Assembly (NCBI GenBank): GCA_016200085.1
Contig: JACQFL010000050.1
Location: forward strand, 51,088-115,087
DNA length: 64,000 nt
Direction of reading: 5' to 3'
DNA from: Candidatus Rokuibacteriota bacterium
GTDB lineage: Bacteria; Methylomirabilota; Methylomirabilia; Rokubacteriales; CSP1-6
This document shows positions 44,774 to 53,898 of the stretch, piece by piece. Numbering within the stretch: position 1 is the first letter of the stretch; each line of letters begins with the position of its first letter. Below the pieces are notes generated by a model. That model was not told the DNA's origin and did not search any database. It saw only the letters and a list, made by a program, of their open reading frames with translations. The position numbers and the translations under genes were made by a program.

Positions 44774-45945
44774 CACCCCCGAACGGGATACGCGTCCTGC
44801 ACGTGATCACGCGGCTCACCCTCGGCGGTTCCAGTGAGAACACGATCGCGTCGATCGCCGCGCTGAGCCGTGCCGGATACGCGTGCACCCTGGCGGCGGG
44901 GCTTGGCGAGTCCGATCCCGCGGTGGTCACGGCCGCTCGAGGGAGGGCGGGCGCCGTGCTCGACGTCCCGTCGCTCGGACGCGAGATGGTTCCGAGCCGC
45001 GATCTTGCCGCGCTCGGCGCCCTCTTGCACCTGATCCGACGGGAGCGCCCCGCGATCGTTCACACGCACACCTCGAAAGCGGGGTTCCTCGGCCGGCTCG
45101 CGGCCCGCATCCTCCGCGTCTCCGGGATCATCCACCAGCCTCACGGGCACATCTTCTATGGTTACTATGGCCCGCGCCGCACCGCTCTCTACGTCGGCCT
45201 GGAGAGGCTGGCGGCGCGGTGGACCGATCGCATGGTGACCCTCACCGAGCGTGGCACCGAGGAGCACCTCGCGCTCGGGATCGGTCAGCGCGCTCAGTTC
45301 GTCACTGTGCCGAGCGGCGTCGCGCTGGCCGAGATGCGGGCCGCGGCGCCCACGCGATCCGAGGCCCGGCGCCGTCTGGACATCGCCCCCGGCGCCTTCG
45401 TGATGGTGGCTGTGGGGCGGCTCGTTCCCGTCAAGGGCTTCGACGTTCTCATCGCGGCGCTGCCGCGGGTGCGGCGCGAGGTCGATGTCTCCGGTCTCCT
45501 CCTCCTCGTCGGTGACGGCCCCGGGCAGGCCGGGCTCGAAGCCTCCGCGCGGGGGCTCGGGGTCGGGGAGATGGTGCGGTTCACGGGCGCCACCGCGGAG
45601 GTCGCCCTGCACCTGGCCGCCGCCGACGTGCTCGTGGCGCCATCGCGGAACGAAGGCATGGGCCGCGTCCTCGTCGAGGCGATGGCCCTCGGGTTACCCG
45701 TCGTCGGTAGCGCTGTGGGAGGCGTCCCGATCGTGCTCGATCACGGCCGGGCCGGGCGTCTCGTGCCCGCGGGTGACCGTGACGCCCTCGCCGCGGTCCT
45801 CATCGAACTGGCTCGCGACCCCCGGCTGCGCGCGAACCTCGGCGCCGCGGGACGCACGCAGGCGGAGGCCTTCTCCGCCGACACGATGGCGACGCGCATG
45901 GTCGAGCTCTACGACGACCTCGTGAAGGCGAAGGGACTGAGATGA
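44770..45945 (+). CDS. Glycosyltransferase family 4
   Basis: This 391-residue GT-B transferase has IRVLHVITRLTLGGSSENTI at the N-terminus, HTHTSKAGFLGRLAARILRV and IIHQPHGHIFYGYYG in the acceptor domain. The donor domain has AVGRLVPVKGFDVLIAALPR, VGDGPGQAGLEA and SRNEGMGRVLVEAMALGLPV (E(x7)E). The HTHTSKAGxLGR and HxxHGHIFxGY motifs are typical of PglA/WcaI-like transferases. The start is the GTG at 44770, overlapping the previous stop (GTGA); its TGA overlaps the next ATG (ATGA). Confidence 0.92.
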   Translation: MTPPNGIRVLHVITRLTLGGSSENTIASIAALSRAGYACTLAAGLGESDPAVVTAARGRAGAVLDVPSLGREMVPSRDLAALGALLHLIRRERPAIVHTHTSKAGFLGRLAARILRVSGIIHQPHGHIFYGYYGPRRTALYVGLERLAARWTDRMVTLTERGTEEHLALGIGQRAQFVTVPSGVALAEMRAAAPTRSEARRRLDIAPGAFVMVAVGRLVPVKGFDVLIAALPRVRREVDVSGLLLLVGDGPGQAGLEASARGLGVGEMVRFTGATAEVALHLAAADVLVAPSRNEGMGRVLVEAMALGLPVVGSAVGGVPIVLDHGRAGRLVPAGDRDALAAVLIELARDPRLRANLGAAGRTQAEAFSADTMATRMVELYDDLVKAKGLR

Positions 45946-47405
45946 GATCGCGTCTCGTGCTCCTCGCGCTCGTGACCATCCTCGCCCTGTCCGTACGAGC
46001 CGAAGCGGCGCCGGAGCAGCTGTCCGCGGTGGTTCACGTCCACTCTCGCGTCTCGACCGGTGAACTGTCGATCGACGAGCTGGCGCGGATCGCCGAAGGG
46101 CAGGGAATCGCCGCCCTGCTGTTGACCGAGAACTACCTGCCGCGCGTCGAGTACGGGCTGCCGCCGTTTCGCGCGCTCACGCGGATCGCCCGCTCGGAAC
46201 GGGGCGTGCTCGACGTGGGTATCGACGGCTACCTCGGTCAGGTCGACGACGCGCGACGTCGTCACCCCGGCGTGCTCTTGATCCCCGGCGTCGAGGTCAT
46301 GCCACACTACTTCTGGTCGGGCTCGCTGTTGACGGGGCATCTCACGCTGCACGACACCCAGAAGAATCTCCTGGTCTTCGGGCTCGACCGCCGTGGGCTC
46401 GAACGGTTGCCGACCCCGGGCAACCCCGGCGCCGGACACTACACGTGGCAGTCACTGAGCGAGCTGGCACCGGCGCTCCTTCTGGTGGGCGGCATGGTGG
46501 CGTTGCGGTCGCGGCCGCAGCGCCTGCGCGTGGGCGTCGCCGTCGTCGTCGTGCGCCGCCGCCACTGGACGATGGGGCTTGCGCTCGCCGCGATCGGTGT
46601 CGTCGCGCTGGTCCGAGGCTGGCCCTTCACCGTCGACTCATACCCGCCGTGGCGCGACGCGGGCCTCGAGCCCCACCAGGCGGCCATCGACTACGTCGAC
46701 CGGCTTGGTGGCGTCACGCTCTGGTCATTCCCCGAGGCGTGGGACGCGGGGCGCCAGCGGGTCGGCCCGATCGAGGTCTCGTGGCGTACCCAGCCCTACG
46801 CCGATGACCTGGTGCGAACGTTCCGCTATACGGGCTTCGGTGGTCTCTACGAGCAGTCGACGAAGTTCGAGCGTCCTGGAGACGGCTGGGATCGCGTGCT
46901 CGTCCAGTACGTGACTGGCGAGCGGAGCCGGCCGGCCTGGGCGACGGGGGAGTCGGGGTTCCACGGGTTCGTGAGCGGCAAGCGTCTCGGTCCCATCCAG
47001 ACCATCCTGCTCGTCACCGAGCGTTCTGAAGCCGCCGTGCTCGACGCGCTGAAACGCGGGCGAATGTACGCGCTGCAGCGGACTCCGGAGCGCGCGCTTG
47101 CGCTGGGCACGTTCTCGGCCGAGGCCGGCGCAGTGTCCGCGACGTCCGGGGAAACTCTCGTCGTGCCGCCCGGGGTCGAGGTCGTCGTCAGCGTCGCCAT
47201 CGAGGCGACGGACCAGGGCGTGTCCCCGCTGCGCGTGGCCCTCGTTCGCAACGGCGTCGTCGCCGAGGAGTGGACGGGAGCCCCGCCCCTTCGCGCCACC
47301 CATCGCGAGCGCTTCAATGGGGCGCCCCTGGTCTTCCGCGTCGACGCGCGAGGGCCCGCGCCCCACCGCGTGCTCACCAACCCCATCTTCGTGCGCCCGC
47401 GGTGA
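45942..47405 (+). CDS. Exported PHP-domain protein with internal membrane segment
   Basis: This 487-residue protein begins with a signal peptide (LVLLALVTILALSVRAEA), then a PHP-type metal hydrolase N-half: AVVHVHSRVSTGELSIDELA (HxH ligands near residue 30), LLLTENY and GVEVMPHYFWSG. A segment of about 60 residues with two hydrophobic helices (LSELAPALLLVGGMVALRS and WTMGLALAAIGVVALVRGW) interrupts the domain. The PHP-like part then resumes (AAIDYVDRLGGVTLWSFPEA) and a beta-rich C-terminal domain follows. The metal site would face the periplasm or be joined through the membrane. PHP proteins in polysaccharide loci can be phosphatases (Wzb/CpsB type), but those are soluble and cytoplasmic, so the role here is open. 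The ATG overlaps the upstream stop (ATGA). Confidence 0.78.
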   Translation: MRSRLVLLALVTILALSVRAEAAPEQLSAVVHVHSRVSTGELSIDELARIAEGQGIAALLLTENYLPRVEYGLPPFRALTRIARSERGVLDVGIDGYLGQVDDARRRHPGVLLIPGVEVMPHYFWSGSLLTGHLTLHDTQKNLLVFGLDRRGLERLPTPGNPGAGHYTWQSLSELAPALLLVGGMVALRSRPQRLRVGVAVVVVRRRHWTMGLALAAIGVVALVRGWPFTVDSYPPWRDAGLEPHQAAIDYVDRLGGVTLWSFPEAWDAGRQRVGPIEVSWRTQPYADDLVRTFRYTGFGGLYEQSTKFERPGDGWDRVLVQYVTGERSRPAWATGESGFHGFVSGKRLGPIQTILLVTERSEAAVLDALKRGRMYALQRTPERALALGTFSAEAGAVSATSGETLVVPPGVEVVVSVAIEATDQGVSPLRVALVRNGVVAEEWTGAPPLRATHRERFNGAPLVFRVDARGPAPHRVLTNPIFVRPR

Positions 47406-48106
47406 AAATCGCCATCCACCAGCCGCACTACCTGCCGTGGCTCGGCTACCTCGCCAAGTGGGCGGCCGCCGACCTGTTCGTTTTCCTCGACACCGTGCAG
47501 TACGAGAAGAACGGCTGGCAGAACCGCAACCGGATCAAGACGCCCCAGGGCGCCCGGTGGCTCACCGTCCCGGTCCGCGCGCGGCTCGGCATGCCGATCG
47601 CCGACGTCGCGGTCGACACGGAGCAGCCGTGGCCGCGTCGCCACTGGCGCGCCGTCGAGCACGCGTACGCCCGCGCCCCGGCGTTCGGCGCGCACGGTGC
47701 GGCGCTCCGGGGCCTGTACGCCCGGCCCTGGCCCCGCCTGGCGCCGCTCGCGGCGGCGAGCGCCGAGTGGCTGGCGCGCGCGGCCGGCATCGCCGTGCCC
47801 GTGGTCGCCGCCTCCACGCTCGGGGTGACCGAGACCGATGCCACCGGCCGGCTGGTCTCGATCTGCCGCGCGGTGGGCGCCGGGACGTACCTGGCCGGGC
47901 AGGAGGGAGCGACGTACATGGACCTCGCGCACTTCCGCGAGGCCGGGATCGAGGTCTGGCGGCAACGGTACGAGCACCCGCGCTACCCCCAGCTGCACGG
48001 GGAATTCGTGCCGTTCCTCTCCGGGCTTGACTTATTATTGACGCACGGCGACGCATCCCTCGGCATCCTCCGGAGGGGCGATGCATGGACACGCCCGAGC
48101 CCGTGA
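47402..48106 (+). CDS. WbqC-family protein
   Basis: This 234-residue protein begins MKIAIHQPHYLPWLGYLAKW and has FVFLDTVQYEKNGWQNRNRI, the WbqC signature found in O-antigen and capsule loci. WbqC members are thought to act in sugar-nucleotide modification or transfer, but the reaction is not established. The GTG at 47402 overlaps the PHP stop (GTGA). The C-terminal 40 residues (LSGLDLLLTHGDASLGIL) are conserved in the family. Confidence 0.88.
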   Translation: MKIAIHQPHYLPWLGYLAKWAAADLFVFLDTVQYEKNGWQNRNRIKTPQGARWLTVPVRARLGMPIADVAVDTEQPWPRRHWRAVEHAYARAPAFGAHGAALRGLYARPWPRLAPLAAASAEWLARAAGIAVPVVAASTLGVTETDATGRLVSICRAVGAGTYLAGQEGATYMDLAHFREAGIEVWRQRYEHPRYPQLHGEFVPFLSGLDLLLTHGDASLGILRRGDAWTRPSP

Positions 48107-48110
48107 TCCC

Positions 48111-48725
48111 ATGAACGTCCTCGCGATCGGCGCGCATCCCGACGACATCGAGTACGGCTGTGGCGGCACGCTGACGCTCTACGCCCAGCGCGGCCACGAG
48201 GTCCACCTGTTCGTGGCCAGCGACGGCGCCCACGGCGGCGACGCGGCCGTGCGCCACCAGGAGCAGCAGGACTCGGCGCTCGTCATCGGCGCGCGCGAGG
48301 TGTTCTGGGGCGGCTATCCCGACACCGAGGTGCCGCTCGGCCGGGAGCTGATCGCGCGGATCGAGGGCGTGATCCGGCAGGTGCGGCCGCAGATGATCTT
48401 CGTGAACTCGCCCGACGACACCCATCAGGACCACCGCCACCTCGCCCAGGCCGCGGTGTCGGCGACCCGCTACGTGCCGAACTTCGTCTTCTTCGAGGTC
48501 CCGTCCACGCAGAACTTCACCCCCAACTGCTACACCAACATCGAGAAGGTCCTCGACCGCAAGCTCGCCTGCCTCGAGGCGCACCACTCGCAGGTCGCCA
48601 AGACGAACATCGAGGACCTCACGATCCTGGAACTGGCGGTGTCCTGCGCGAACTTCCGGGGGATCCAGGCCCGCGTGAAGTACGCGGAGGCGTTCCAGTC
48701 CGTCCGCCTGCTCCTGGAGATTTGA
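48111..48725 (+). CDS. PIG-L-family N-acetyl sugar deacetylase
   Basis: This 204-residue zinc hydrolase has AIGAHPDDIEYGCGGTL (the HPDD motif, metal ligands and catalytic Asp near residue 8), a GYPDTEV segment and SPDDTHQDHRHL (HxDH, third His ligand). It resembles BshB/LpxC-like LmbE deacetylases. It probably removes an N-acetyl group from a sugar before the DegT or transferase step. The ATG at 48111 is five bases after the previous stop. The stop overlaps the TTG start of the aminotransferase. Confidence 0.92.
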   Translation: MNVLAIGAHPDDIEYGCGGTLTLYAQRGHEVHLFVASDGAHGGDAAVRHQEQQDSALVIGAREVFWGGYPDTEVPLGRELIARIEGVIRQVRPQMIFVNSPDDTHQDHRHLAQAAVSATRYVPNFVFFEVPSTQNFTPNCYTNIEKVLDRKLACLEAHHSQVAKTNIEDLTILELAVSCANFRGIQARVKYAEAFQSVRLLLEI

Positions 48726-49759
48726 TCCCGCACTCCCGCCCGACGCTGGACGCCGAGGACGCCGCGCGCGTGGCGGCCGTGGTCCGCGGGGGCTTCCTGG
48801 CGCAGGGACCGGAGGCGGCGGCGTTCGAGCGCGAGATGGCGCGCTACCTCGGCGTCGAGGACGCCGCCGCGGTGGCCTCGGGCAGCGCGGCGCTCGAGCT
48901 CGCGCTCCGCGCCCTCGGGGTGGGCGCCGGCGACGAGGTCGTCATCCCGACCTACACCTGCGACGCGCTCCACCACGCCGTCGTGCGCTGCGGGGCGACG
49001 CCCATCCTGGCCGACGCCGATCCCGTCACCGCGGCGCTCGCCGTCACCGACGTCGCCCGGCGCCTCACGGCGCGCACGCGCGCCATCATCGCCGTCCACG
49101 CCTTCGGGCTCGCCACCGATCTGGCCCCGCTCTGCGCGCTGGGCGTGCCGGTGGTGGAGGACTGCGCCCAGGCGCTCGGGGCCCGGACGGCGGGGCGCCG
49201 GGCCGGCGCGCTCGGCGCGCTCGCCGTCTGCTCGTTCTACGCGACCAAGCTCCTCACCACGGGGGAGGGGGGCCTGGTGGCCGGCCCCGCGGCGCTGGTG
49301 GCGCGCGCCCGCGACGGCCGCGACTACGACGAGCGCGAGGACCTGGCGCCGCGCTTCAACCACAAGCTGACGGACATGCAGGCCGCGCTCGGGCGGAGCC
49401 AGCTGGCGCGGTTCGACGGGTTCCTGGCGCGGCGGCGGTCGCTCGCCGCGCGGTACCGCGCCGCCCTCGCGGGCGTGGCGTGCGAGCTTCCGCCCGACGC
49501 GGGCGAGGCCCACGTCTACCACCGCTTCGTGGTGGGGGTGCGGCGGCCGGTCGACGAGGTGCTGGCCGCGCTGGCCTCACGCGGGATCGCCGCGCGGCGG
49601 CCCGTGTACCGCCCCCTGCATCGGGCGCGCGGCGAGAGCGGGTTTCCGGTCGCGGAGCGCCTGTGGGCCACGCAGGTGTCGCTGCCCTGCTATCCATTGC
49701 TCGCCGATGCGGACGCCGAGCGCGTGGCCGACGCGCTCCGGCGGGTGCTCGCCGCGTGA
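48722..49759 (+). CDS. DegT/DnrJ/EryC1/StrS aminotransferase
   Basis: This 345-residue PLP enzyme makes amino sugars from keto-sugar nucleotides. Motifs are HSRPTLDAEDAARVAAVVRG, SGSAALELALRALGV (phosphate loop), VVEDCAQALGA and SFYATKLLTTGEGGLV, where the Lys forms the Schiff base (near residue 178). The C-terminal part has RFNHKLTDMQAALGRSQLAR. The start is a TTG overlapping the previous TGA (TTGA), unusual but supported by the family N-terminus. Its stop overlaps the GTG of the next gene (GTGA). Confidence 0.92.
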   Translation: MIPHSRPTLDAEDAARVAAVVRGGFLAQGPEAAAFEREMARYLGVEDAAAVASGSAALELALRALGVGAGDEVVIPTYTCDALHHAVVRCGATPILADADPVTAALAVTDVARRLTARTRAIIAVHAFGLATDLAPLCALGVPVVEDCAQALGARTAGRRAGALGALAVCSFYATKLLTTGEGGLVAGPAALVARARDGRDYDEREDLAPRFNHKLTDMQAALGRSQLARFDGFLARRRSLAARYRAALAGVACELPPDAGEAHVYHRFVVGVRRPVDEVLAALASRGIAARRPVYRPLHRARGESGFPVAERLWATQVSLPCYPLLADADAERVADALRRVLAA

Positions 49760-50919
49760 GCGGCGAGGCCCCCGCCCTCGAGATCGCGCGCGAGCGGGCG
49801 ACGACCCCCGGGCTCGCGGTCGCCGAGCTGGCCGTGGCCGCCGTGCTGCTGACGCCGTCCGTGCGGCAGTGGTGCTATGCCGCGGGGCTGGCGTGGCCGT
49901 ACCTCGTGGCGCTCGCCTTCGTGGTGGCCCTGCTCGGCGTCCCCGTCGTCCGGGCGTGGGCGCTCTGGCGCGGCGTCCTCGACCGGCCGTCCGGCCGCAA
50001 GATCCACGCCGTGCCGACGCCGCTCCTCGGCGGCGCCGCCGTGTACGTCGCCTTCGCGTTCACCGTGCTGACGAACTTCAGCTTCTCCCGGCCGCTCAAG
50101 GGGGTGGCCGTGGGCGCCTCGCTCGTCGTGGCCCTCGGCATCATCGACGACGTCTTCGACCTGCCGGCCCCGGTGAAGCTCGCGGGCCAGATCGTGGCGG
50201 CCGCCGCGGCCATCGCCTACGACGTCAGCCTGCACGTCGTCCCCATGGCGTGGCCGGCCTCGGGCCCCGCCAACCTCGTCCTCACCCTCCTGTTCCTCGT
50301 CGCCGTGACGAACGCGCTGCAGTTCCTCGACGGCATGGACGGGCTGGCGGCGGGGCTCGGCGCCATCGCGGGGATCTTCTTCAGCGTCTCCGCGCTGCAG
50401 ACGAACCAGATCTATCTCATGTACCTCTCGGCCGCGCTCGTGGGGGCCTGCCTCGGGTTCCTCCCGTACAACTTCCGGCCGGGCGGCGCGCGGATCTTCC
50501 TCGGCGATTCCGGGGCGAGCTTCATCGGCTTCACCCTGGCCGGGCTGGCGGTGATGGGGGAATGGGCGGAGAATAATCCGGTGGTCGCGCTGTTCACCCC
50601 GACCCTCATCCTCGGCGTGCCGCTGTTCGACATCGCGTTCGTGAGCGTGGCGCGCGTGCTCCAGGGCAAGGTGCACTCCGTGCGGGAGTGGCTGGCCTAC
50701 GTGGGACGGGATCACATCCACCACCGGTTCGAGGCCATGGGCTTCAGCAAGCGCGAGAGCGTGCTGCTCATCTTCTTCATCTCCTCCGTGCTCGGGCTCT
50801 CCGCCATGCTGCTCGAGCACGCCACGCCGCGAGAGGCGATCCTCGTCCTGCTCCAGGCCGCCTGCGTGCTGGCGCTCGTCGCGCTCCTCGAGGGCATCGG
50901 CCGGGGCCGCACCGGATGA
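49756..50919 (+). CDS. Undecaprenyl-phosphate sugar-1-phosphate transferase (WecA/MraY family)
   Basis: This 387-residue polytopic enzyme starts the lipid-linked repeat by transferring a sugar phosphate, probably GlcNAc- or GalNAc-1-P, to undecaprenyl phosphate. About 11 membrane helices are predicted. Catalytic motifs are ALGIIDDVFDLPAPVKLAGQ (DD motif), LQFLDGMDGLAAG, RIFLGDSGASFIGF and the terminal HIHH near 325 (GRDHIHHRF), which is typical of WecA-type proteins. The N-terminal 60 residues are additional. The GTG at 49756 overlaps the DegT stop; ATG 50916 of the next gene overlaps its TGA. Confidence 0.92.
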   Translation: MSGEAPALEIARERATTPGLAVAELAVAAVLLTPSVRQWCYAAGLAWPYLVALAFVVALLGVPVVRAWALWRGVLDRPSGRKIHAVPTPLLGGAAVYVAFAFTVLTNFSFSRPLKGVAVGASLVVALGIIDDVFDLPAPVKLAGQIVAAAAAIAYDVSLHVVPMAWPASGPANLVLTLLFLVAVTNALQFLDGMDGLAAGLGAIAGIFFSVSALQTNQIYLMYLSAALVGACLGFLPYNFRPGGARIFLGDSGASFIGFTLAGLAVMGEWAENNPVVALFTPTLILGVPLFDIAFVSVARVLQGKVHSVREWLAYVGRDHIHHRFEAMGFSKRESVLLIFFISSVLGLSAMLLEHATPREAILVLLQAACVLALVALLEGIGRGRTG

Positions 50920-51422
50920 GAGGCCCGCTCCGCCGGCTCGCCGGGCCCCTGCGCGCGGTGATCGACCTGCGGGAGGAGTCTCCGGCCCGTCTGGCCGCCG
51001 CGCTCGCCGCGGGCGCCTTCATCGGCTGCACCCCGTTCTGGGGTGTCCAGATGCTGCTGGCCCTGGTGGTGGCGACCCTGTGCCGGCTCAACCGCGCGGT
51101 GGCGGTCACGGGCACGTGGCTCAATTTCCCCTGGGTGGCGCCGCTCGTGTACGCGGGGGCCCTGCGCATCGGCCACGTGGTGGTCCCCGACCCCGGCGGC
51201 GCGCGCGAGGCCGGGCTGACCTCGCTGCTGGAGCACCCGACGGCGCTGGGCTGGCGGAACGCCCTCGACCTCCTGTCGGAGATGTCGGCCGCCCTCCTCG
51301 TCGGCACCACGATCGTGGGCGCGGCGGTCGCCGCGGTCACCTTCGTGATCGCCTGGGGCCTCGCCCGCCGCTCGCGCGGTCCGCGCGCGGGCTCCGGCTC
51401 GCCCCGCCGGCGCGCCGCCTGA
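50916..51422 (+). CDS. DUF2062 membrane protein
   Basis: This 168-residue protein has the DUF2062 pattern: PARLAAALAAGAFIGCTPFW, QMLLALVVATLCRLNRAVA and TWLNFPWVAPLVY, with three predicted membrane helices. The family is of unknown function and often sits with glycosyltransferases or MscS channels. The ATG overlaps the preceding stop (ATGA) and the stop overlaps the next ATG (TGATG). Confidence 0.85.
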   Translation: MRGPLRRLAGPLRAVIDLREESPARLAAALAAGAFIGCTPFWGVQMLLALVVATLCRLNRAVAVTGTWLNFPWVAPLVYAGALRIGHVVVPDPGGAREAGLTSLLEHPTALGWRNALDLLSEMSAALLVGTTIVGAAVAAVTFVIAWGLARRSRGPRAGSGSPRRRAA

Positions 51423-52258
51423 TGAACCTCTCCGAGTCCGTCGCGGCGCTGCTCGGGCGCTGGACGGCGCTCGAGCCCGACGCCGCGACGCTCGTCGCGC
51501 GCCTCGTGGCGCTCGGCCTCACCATCGTCGTGCTCGTGGCCGCCTACCGGCTGCTCGCCCGTCTCGTCGAGCGGCTGGCGGTGGTGCCGCTCGGCGTGCC
51601 CCTGGCCGCGGCGCACGCCCAGCGCGTGCGGACCCTCGCCCCGTTGCTCACCAGCGTCGCGCGGTGGGGGCTCGCCTTCGTGGGGCTCGTGATCGTGCTG
51701 GGCGCCCTCGGGGTCGACGTGCGCGCGCTGCTGGTCTCGGCGGGCGTGCTGGGGGTCGCGGTGGGCCTTGGCGCCCAGACCCTGGTGCGCGACGTGATCG
51801 CCGGGGTGTTCCTGCTCTTCGAGGGCCTGGTGGCGGTCGGCGACGAGGTCCAGGTCGGCGATCACGCGGGCACGGTGGAGGCGATCGGGCTGCGCGTCAC
51901 CCAGCTCCGCCTGCTCGACGGCGCCCTCCGGGTCGTGCCGAACGGGCAGCTCGCGGAGTTCACCAACCGCAGCCGGGGCTGGGCGCGCGCGACCGTCGAC
52001 GTGATGGTGCCGCGTGACGCCGACCTCGATCGGGCCCTGGCCGCGCTCCGGCGCGCCGGCGAGGAGTGGGCCGCGGCCAGCGGCGCCGCGCTGGCCCCGC
52101 CGGAGACGCACGGTATCATGGGGTGGAGCGGCGGCGACGTGCAGCTGCGCCTCATGGTCAAGGTGGACCCGTCGCGACGCCTCGAGGCCGAAGCTGCCCT
52201 GCGGCGACGCGTCAACGACGGCCTCCTCCGCGACCTCAGGCAAGCGCCCGCCGGCTGA
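51422..52258 (+). CDS. Small-conductance mechanosensitive channel (MscS family)
   Basis: This 278-residue protein has three N-terminal helices, then LLVSAGVLGVAVGLGAQTLV (the Gly/Ala-rich pore helix) and RDVIAGVFLLFEG, LRVVPNGQLAEFTNRSRGW in the beta domain, and a C-terminal ab domain. It should release solutes under hypo-osmotic stress as a heptamer in the inner membrane. Its position beside DUF2062 within a polysaccharide operon is notable but may only be co-transcription. The ATG at 51422 gives a TGATG overlap. Confidence 0.92.
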   Translation: MNLSESVAALLGRWTALEPDAATLVARLVALGLTIVVLVAAYRLLARLVERLAVVPLGVPLAAAHAQRVRTLAPLLTSVARWGLAFVGLVIVLGALGVDVRALLVSAGVLGVAVGLGAQTLVRDVIAGVFLLFEGLVAVGDEVQVGDHAGTVEAIGLRVTQLRLLDGALRVVPNGQLAEFTNRSRGWARATVDVMVPRDADLDRALAALRRAGEEWAAASGAALAPPETHGIMGWSGGDVQLRLMVKVDPSRRLEAEAALRRRVNDGLLRDLRQAPAG

Positions 52259-52282
52259 TTCCAGGGCGCCAGGAGCGTGTCC

Positions 52283-53149
52283 ATGAACGTGCGCAAGGGC
52301 GTCTTCCCGGCGGCAGGGCTGGGGACGCGTTTCCTGCCCGCCACCAAGGCGCAGCCGAAGGAGATGCTGCCCGTCGTCGACAAGCCGACCATCCAGTACG
52401 TGGTCGAGGAGGCGGTCGCCTCGGGGCTGAGCGAGCTGATCATCGTCACCGGCCGCAACAAGCGCGCGATCGAGGACCATTTCGACGCGGCGTTCGAGCT
52501 CGAGTACTACCTGCAGGACCGCGGCAAGACCGACGAGCTGGCCCAGATCAGGACGATCTCCGAGCTCGCCTCGGTGTGCTACGTGCGCCAGAAGGAGCCG
52601 CTCGGGCTCGGCCACGCGATCCTGTGCGCCCGCCCGCTGGTGGGCGACGAGCCCTTCGGCGTGCTGTTCGGCGACGACATCATCGGGGGCGCCCCGGTGC
52701 CGTGCATGCGGCAGCTCCTCGACGTCTTCGCACGATTCGCCGGCCCCGTCATCGCCGTCGAGCGCGTGCCGCGCGACCGCATCCACCAGTACGGGGTGAT
52801 CGCGGCGACGCCCGTCGAGGGCAACGTCTGGCTGATCGACGACCTGGTGGAGAAGCCGCGGGCCGAGGAGGCGCCCTCGGACCTCGCCATCATCGGCCGC
52901 TACGTGCTCACGCCCGACCTCTTCCCGCTCCTCGCCGAGACCCGGCCCGACCAGCGCGGCGAGATCCAGCTCACCGACGGCCTGCGCAAACTGCGCGCCC
53001 GCCGGCCGATGTACGCGGTCGAGTTCGAGGGCAAGCGGTACGACACGGGCGACAAGCTCGGCTTCCTCAAGGCCACCGTCGAGTTCGCCCTGGCCCGCCC
53101 CGACCTCGCCGACGACTTCCGCGCCTACCTCAAGGGCCTGAATCTGTAG
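52283..53149 (+). CDS. galU: UTP-glucose-1-phosphate uridylyltransferase
   Basis: This 288-residue enzyme makes UDP-glucose from UTP and glucose-1-phosphate, the donor for several sugars of the polymer. It begins VRKGVFPAAGLGTRFLPATK (nucleotide loop), then PKEMLPVVDKPTIQYVVEEA, LGLGHAILCARPLVG, FGVLFGDDII and FEGKRYDTGDKLGFLKATVE, all GalU features. The ATG at 52283 has a good AGGAG Shine-Dalgarno; a GTG two codons upstream is less likely. It closes the operon, 24 nt after the MscS gene, and converges on livF. Confidence 0.95.
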   Translation: MNVRKGVFPAAGLGTRFLPATKAQPKEMLPVVDKPTIQYVVEEAVASGLSELIIVTGRNKRAIEDHFDAAFELEYYLQDRGKTDELAQIRTISELASVCYVRQKEPLGLGHAILCARPLVGDEPFGVLFGDDIIGGAPVPCMRQLLDVFARFAGPVIAVERVPRDRIHQYGVIAATPVEGNVWLIDDLVEKPRAEEAPSDLAIIGRYVLTPDLFPLLAETRPDQRGEIQLTDGLRKLRARRPMYAVEFEGKRYDTGDKLGFLKATVEFALARPDLADDFRAYLKGLNL

Positions 53150-53175
53150 GCGGTCGACGGAGCTGCCGCCGCCGG

Positions 53176-53898
53176 TCACACCGCCAGGTAGGCCTGGCGC
53201 ACCGTCTCGTCGGCGAGGAACTCGGCCATCGAGCCCTGGTAACGCACGGCGCCCTTCTCGAGGATGTAGACGCGGTCGCCGAGCTCGCTGACGAAGCGAA
53301 TGTTCTGCTCGGTCAGCACCATCGTGAGGCCGCTCGCCTTGAGGCGGCCGAGCTGCTCGCGCAGCATCTCCACGACGAGCGGGGCGAGCCCCTCCGAAGG
53401 CTCGTCGAGCAGCAGGATGTCGGGATTGCCCATCAGGGTGCGGGCGATCGTGAGCATCTGCTGCTCGCCGCCGCTGAGCGTGCCGCCCAGTTGTCGCCGT
53501 CGCTCGCGCAGGATGGGGAAGAGGTCGAAGAGGACGTCCTCCGTCCAGAGCTCGGTCGCCCCGTCGCCCCCGGTGTGAGCCCAGGTCCGGCGCGCGACCT
53601 CCAGGTTCTCGTGCACGGTGAGGTTGGGGAAGACACGCCGGTCTTCCGGCACGTAGCCGATGCCGAGCTGGGCCACGCGGAAGGGGGGAAGGCCGGCGAG
53701 CTCCTGGCCGCGCAGCGTGATGCGGCCCGAGCGCGGCGGCGCGACCCCGACGATGCTCTTGAGGGTCGTCGACTTGCCCGCCCCGTTGCGCCCGAGCAGG
53801 CACACGACCTCGCCCTCGGCGACGTCGAGGGAGAGATCGGCGAGGATATGGCTGTCCCCGTAGAAGGTGTGCACGTGGGCCACCTCGAGCAACGCCAT
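53176..53898 (-). CDS. livF: Branched-chain amino acid-type ABC transporter ATPase (LivF)
   Basis: This 240-residue ATPase has Walker A (GRNGAGKST), a Q-loop, the signature LSGGEQQ and Walker B (DILLLDEPSEGL), with LTEQN as the switch His position replaced by Gln as usual for LivF. It energises the liv-type importer of this operon. The ATG at 53898 overlaps the LivG stop (ATGA). It is the last gene of the operon. Confidence 0.95.
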   Translation of the reverse strand: MALLEVAHVHTFYGDSHILADLSLDVAEGEVVCLLGRNGAGKSTTLKSIVGVAPPRSGRITLRGQELAGLPPFRVAQLGIGYVPEDRRVFPNLTVHENLEVARRTWAHTGGDGATELWTEDVLFDLFPILRERRRQLGGTLSGGEQQMLTIARTLMGNPDILLLDEPSEGLAPLVVEMLREQLGRLKASGLTMVLTEQNIRFVSELGDRVYILEKGAVRYQGSMAEFLADETVRQAYLAV

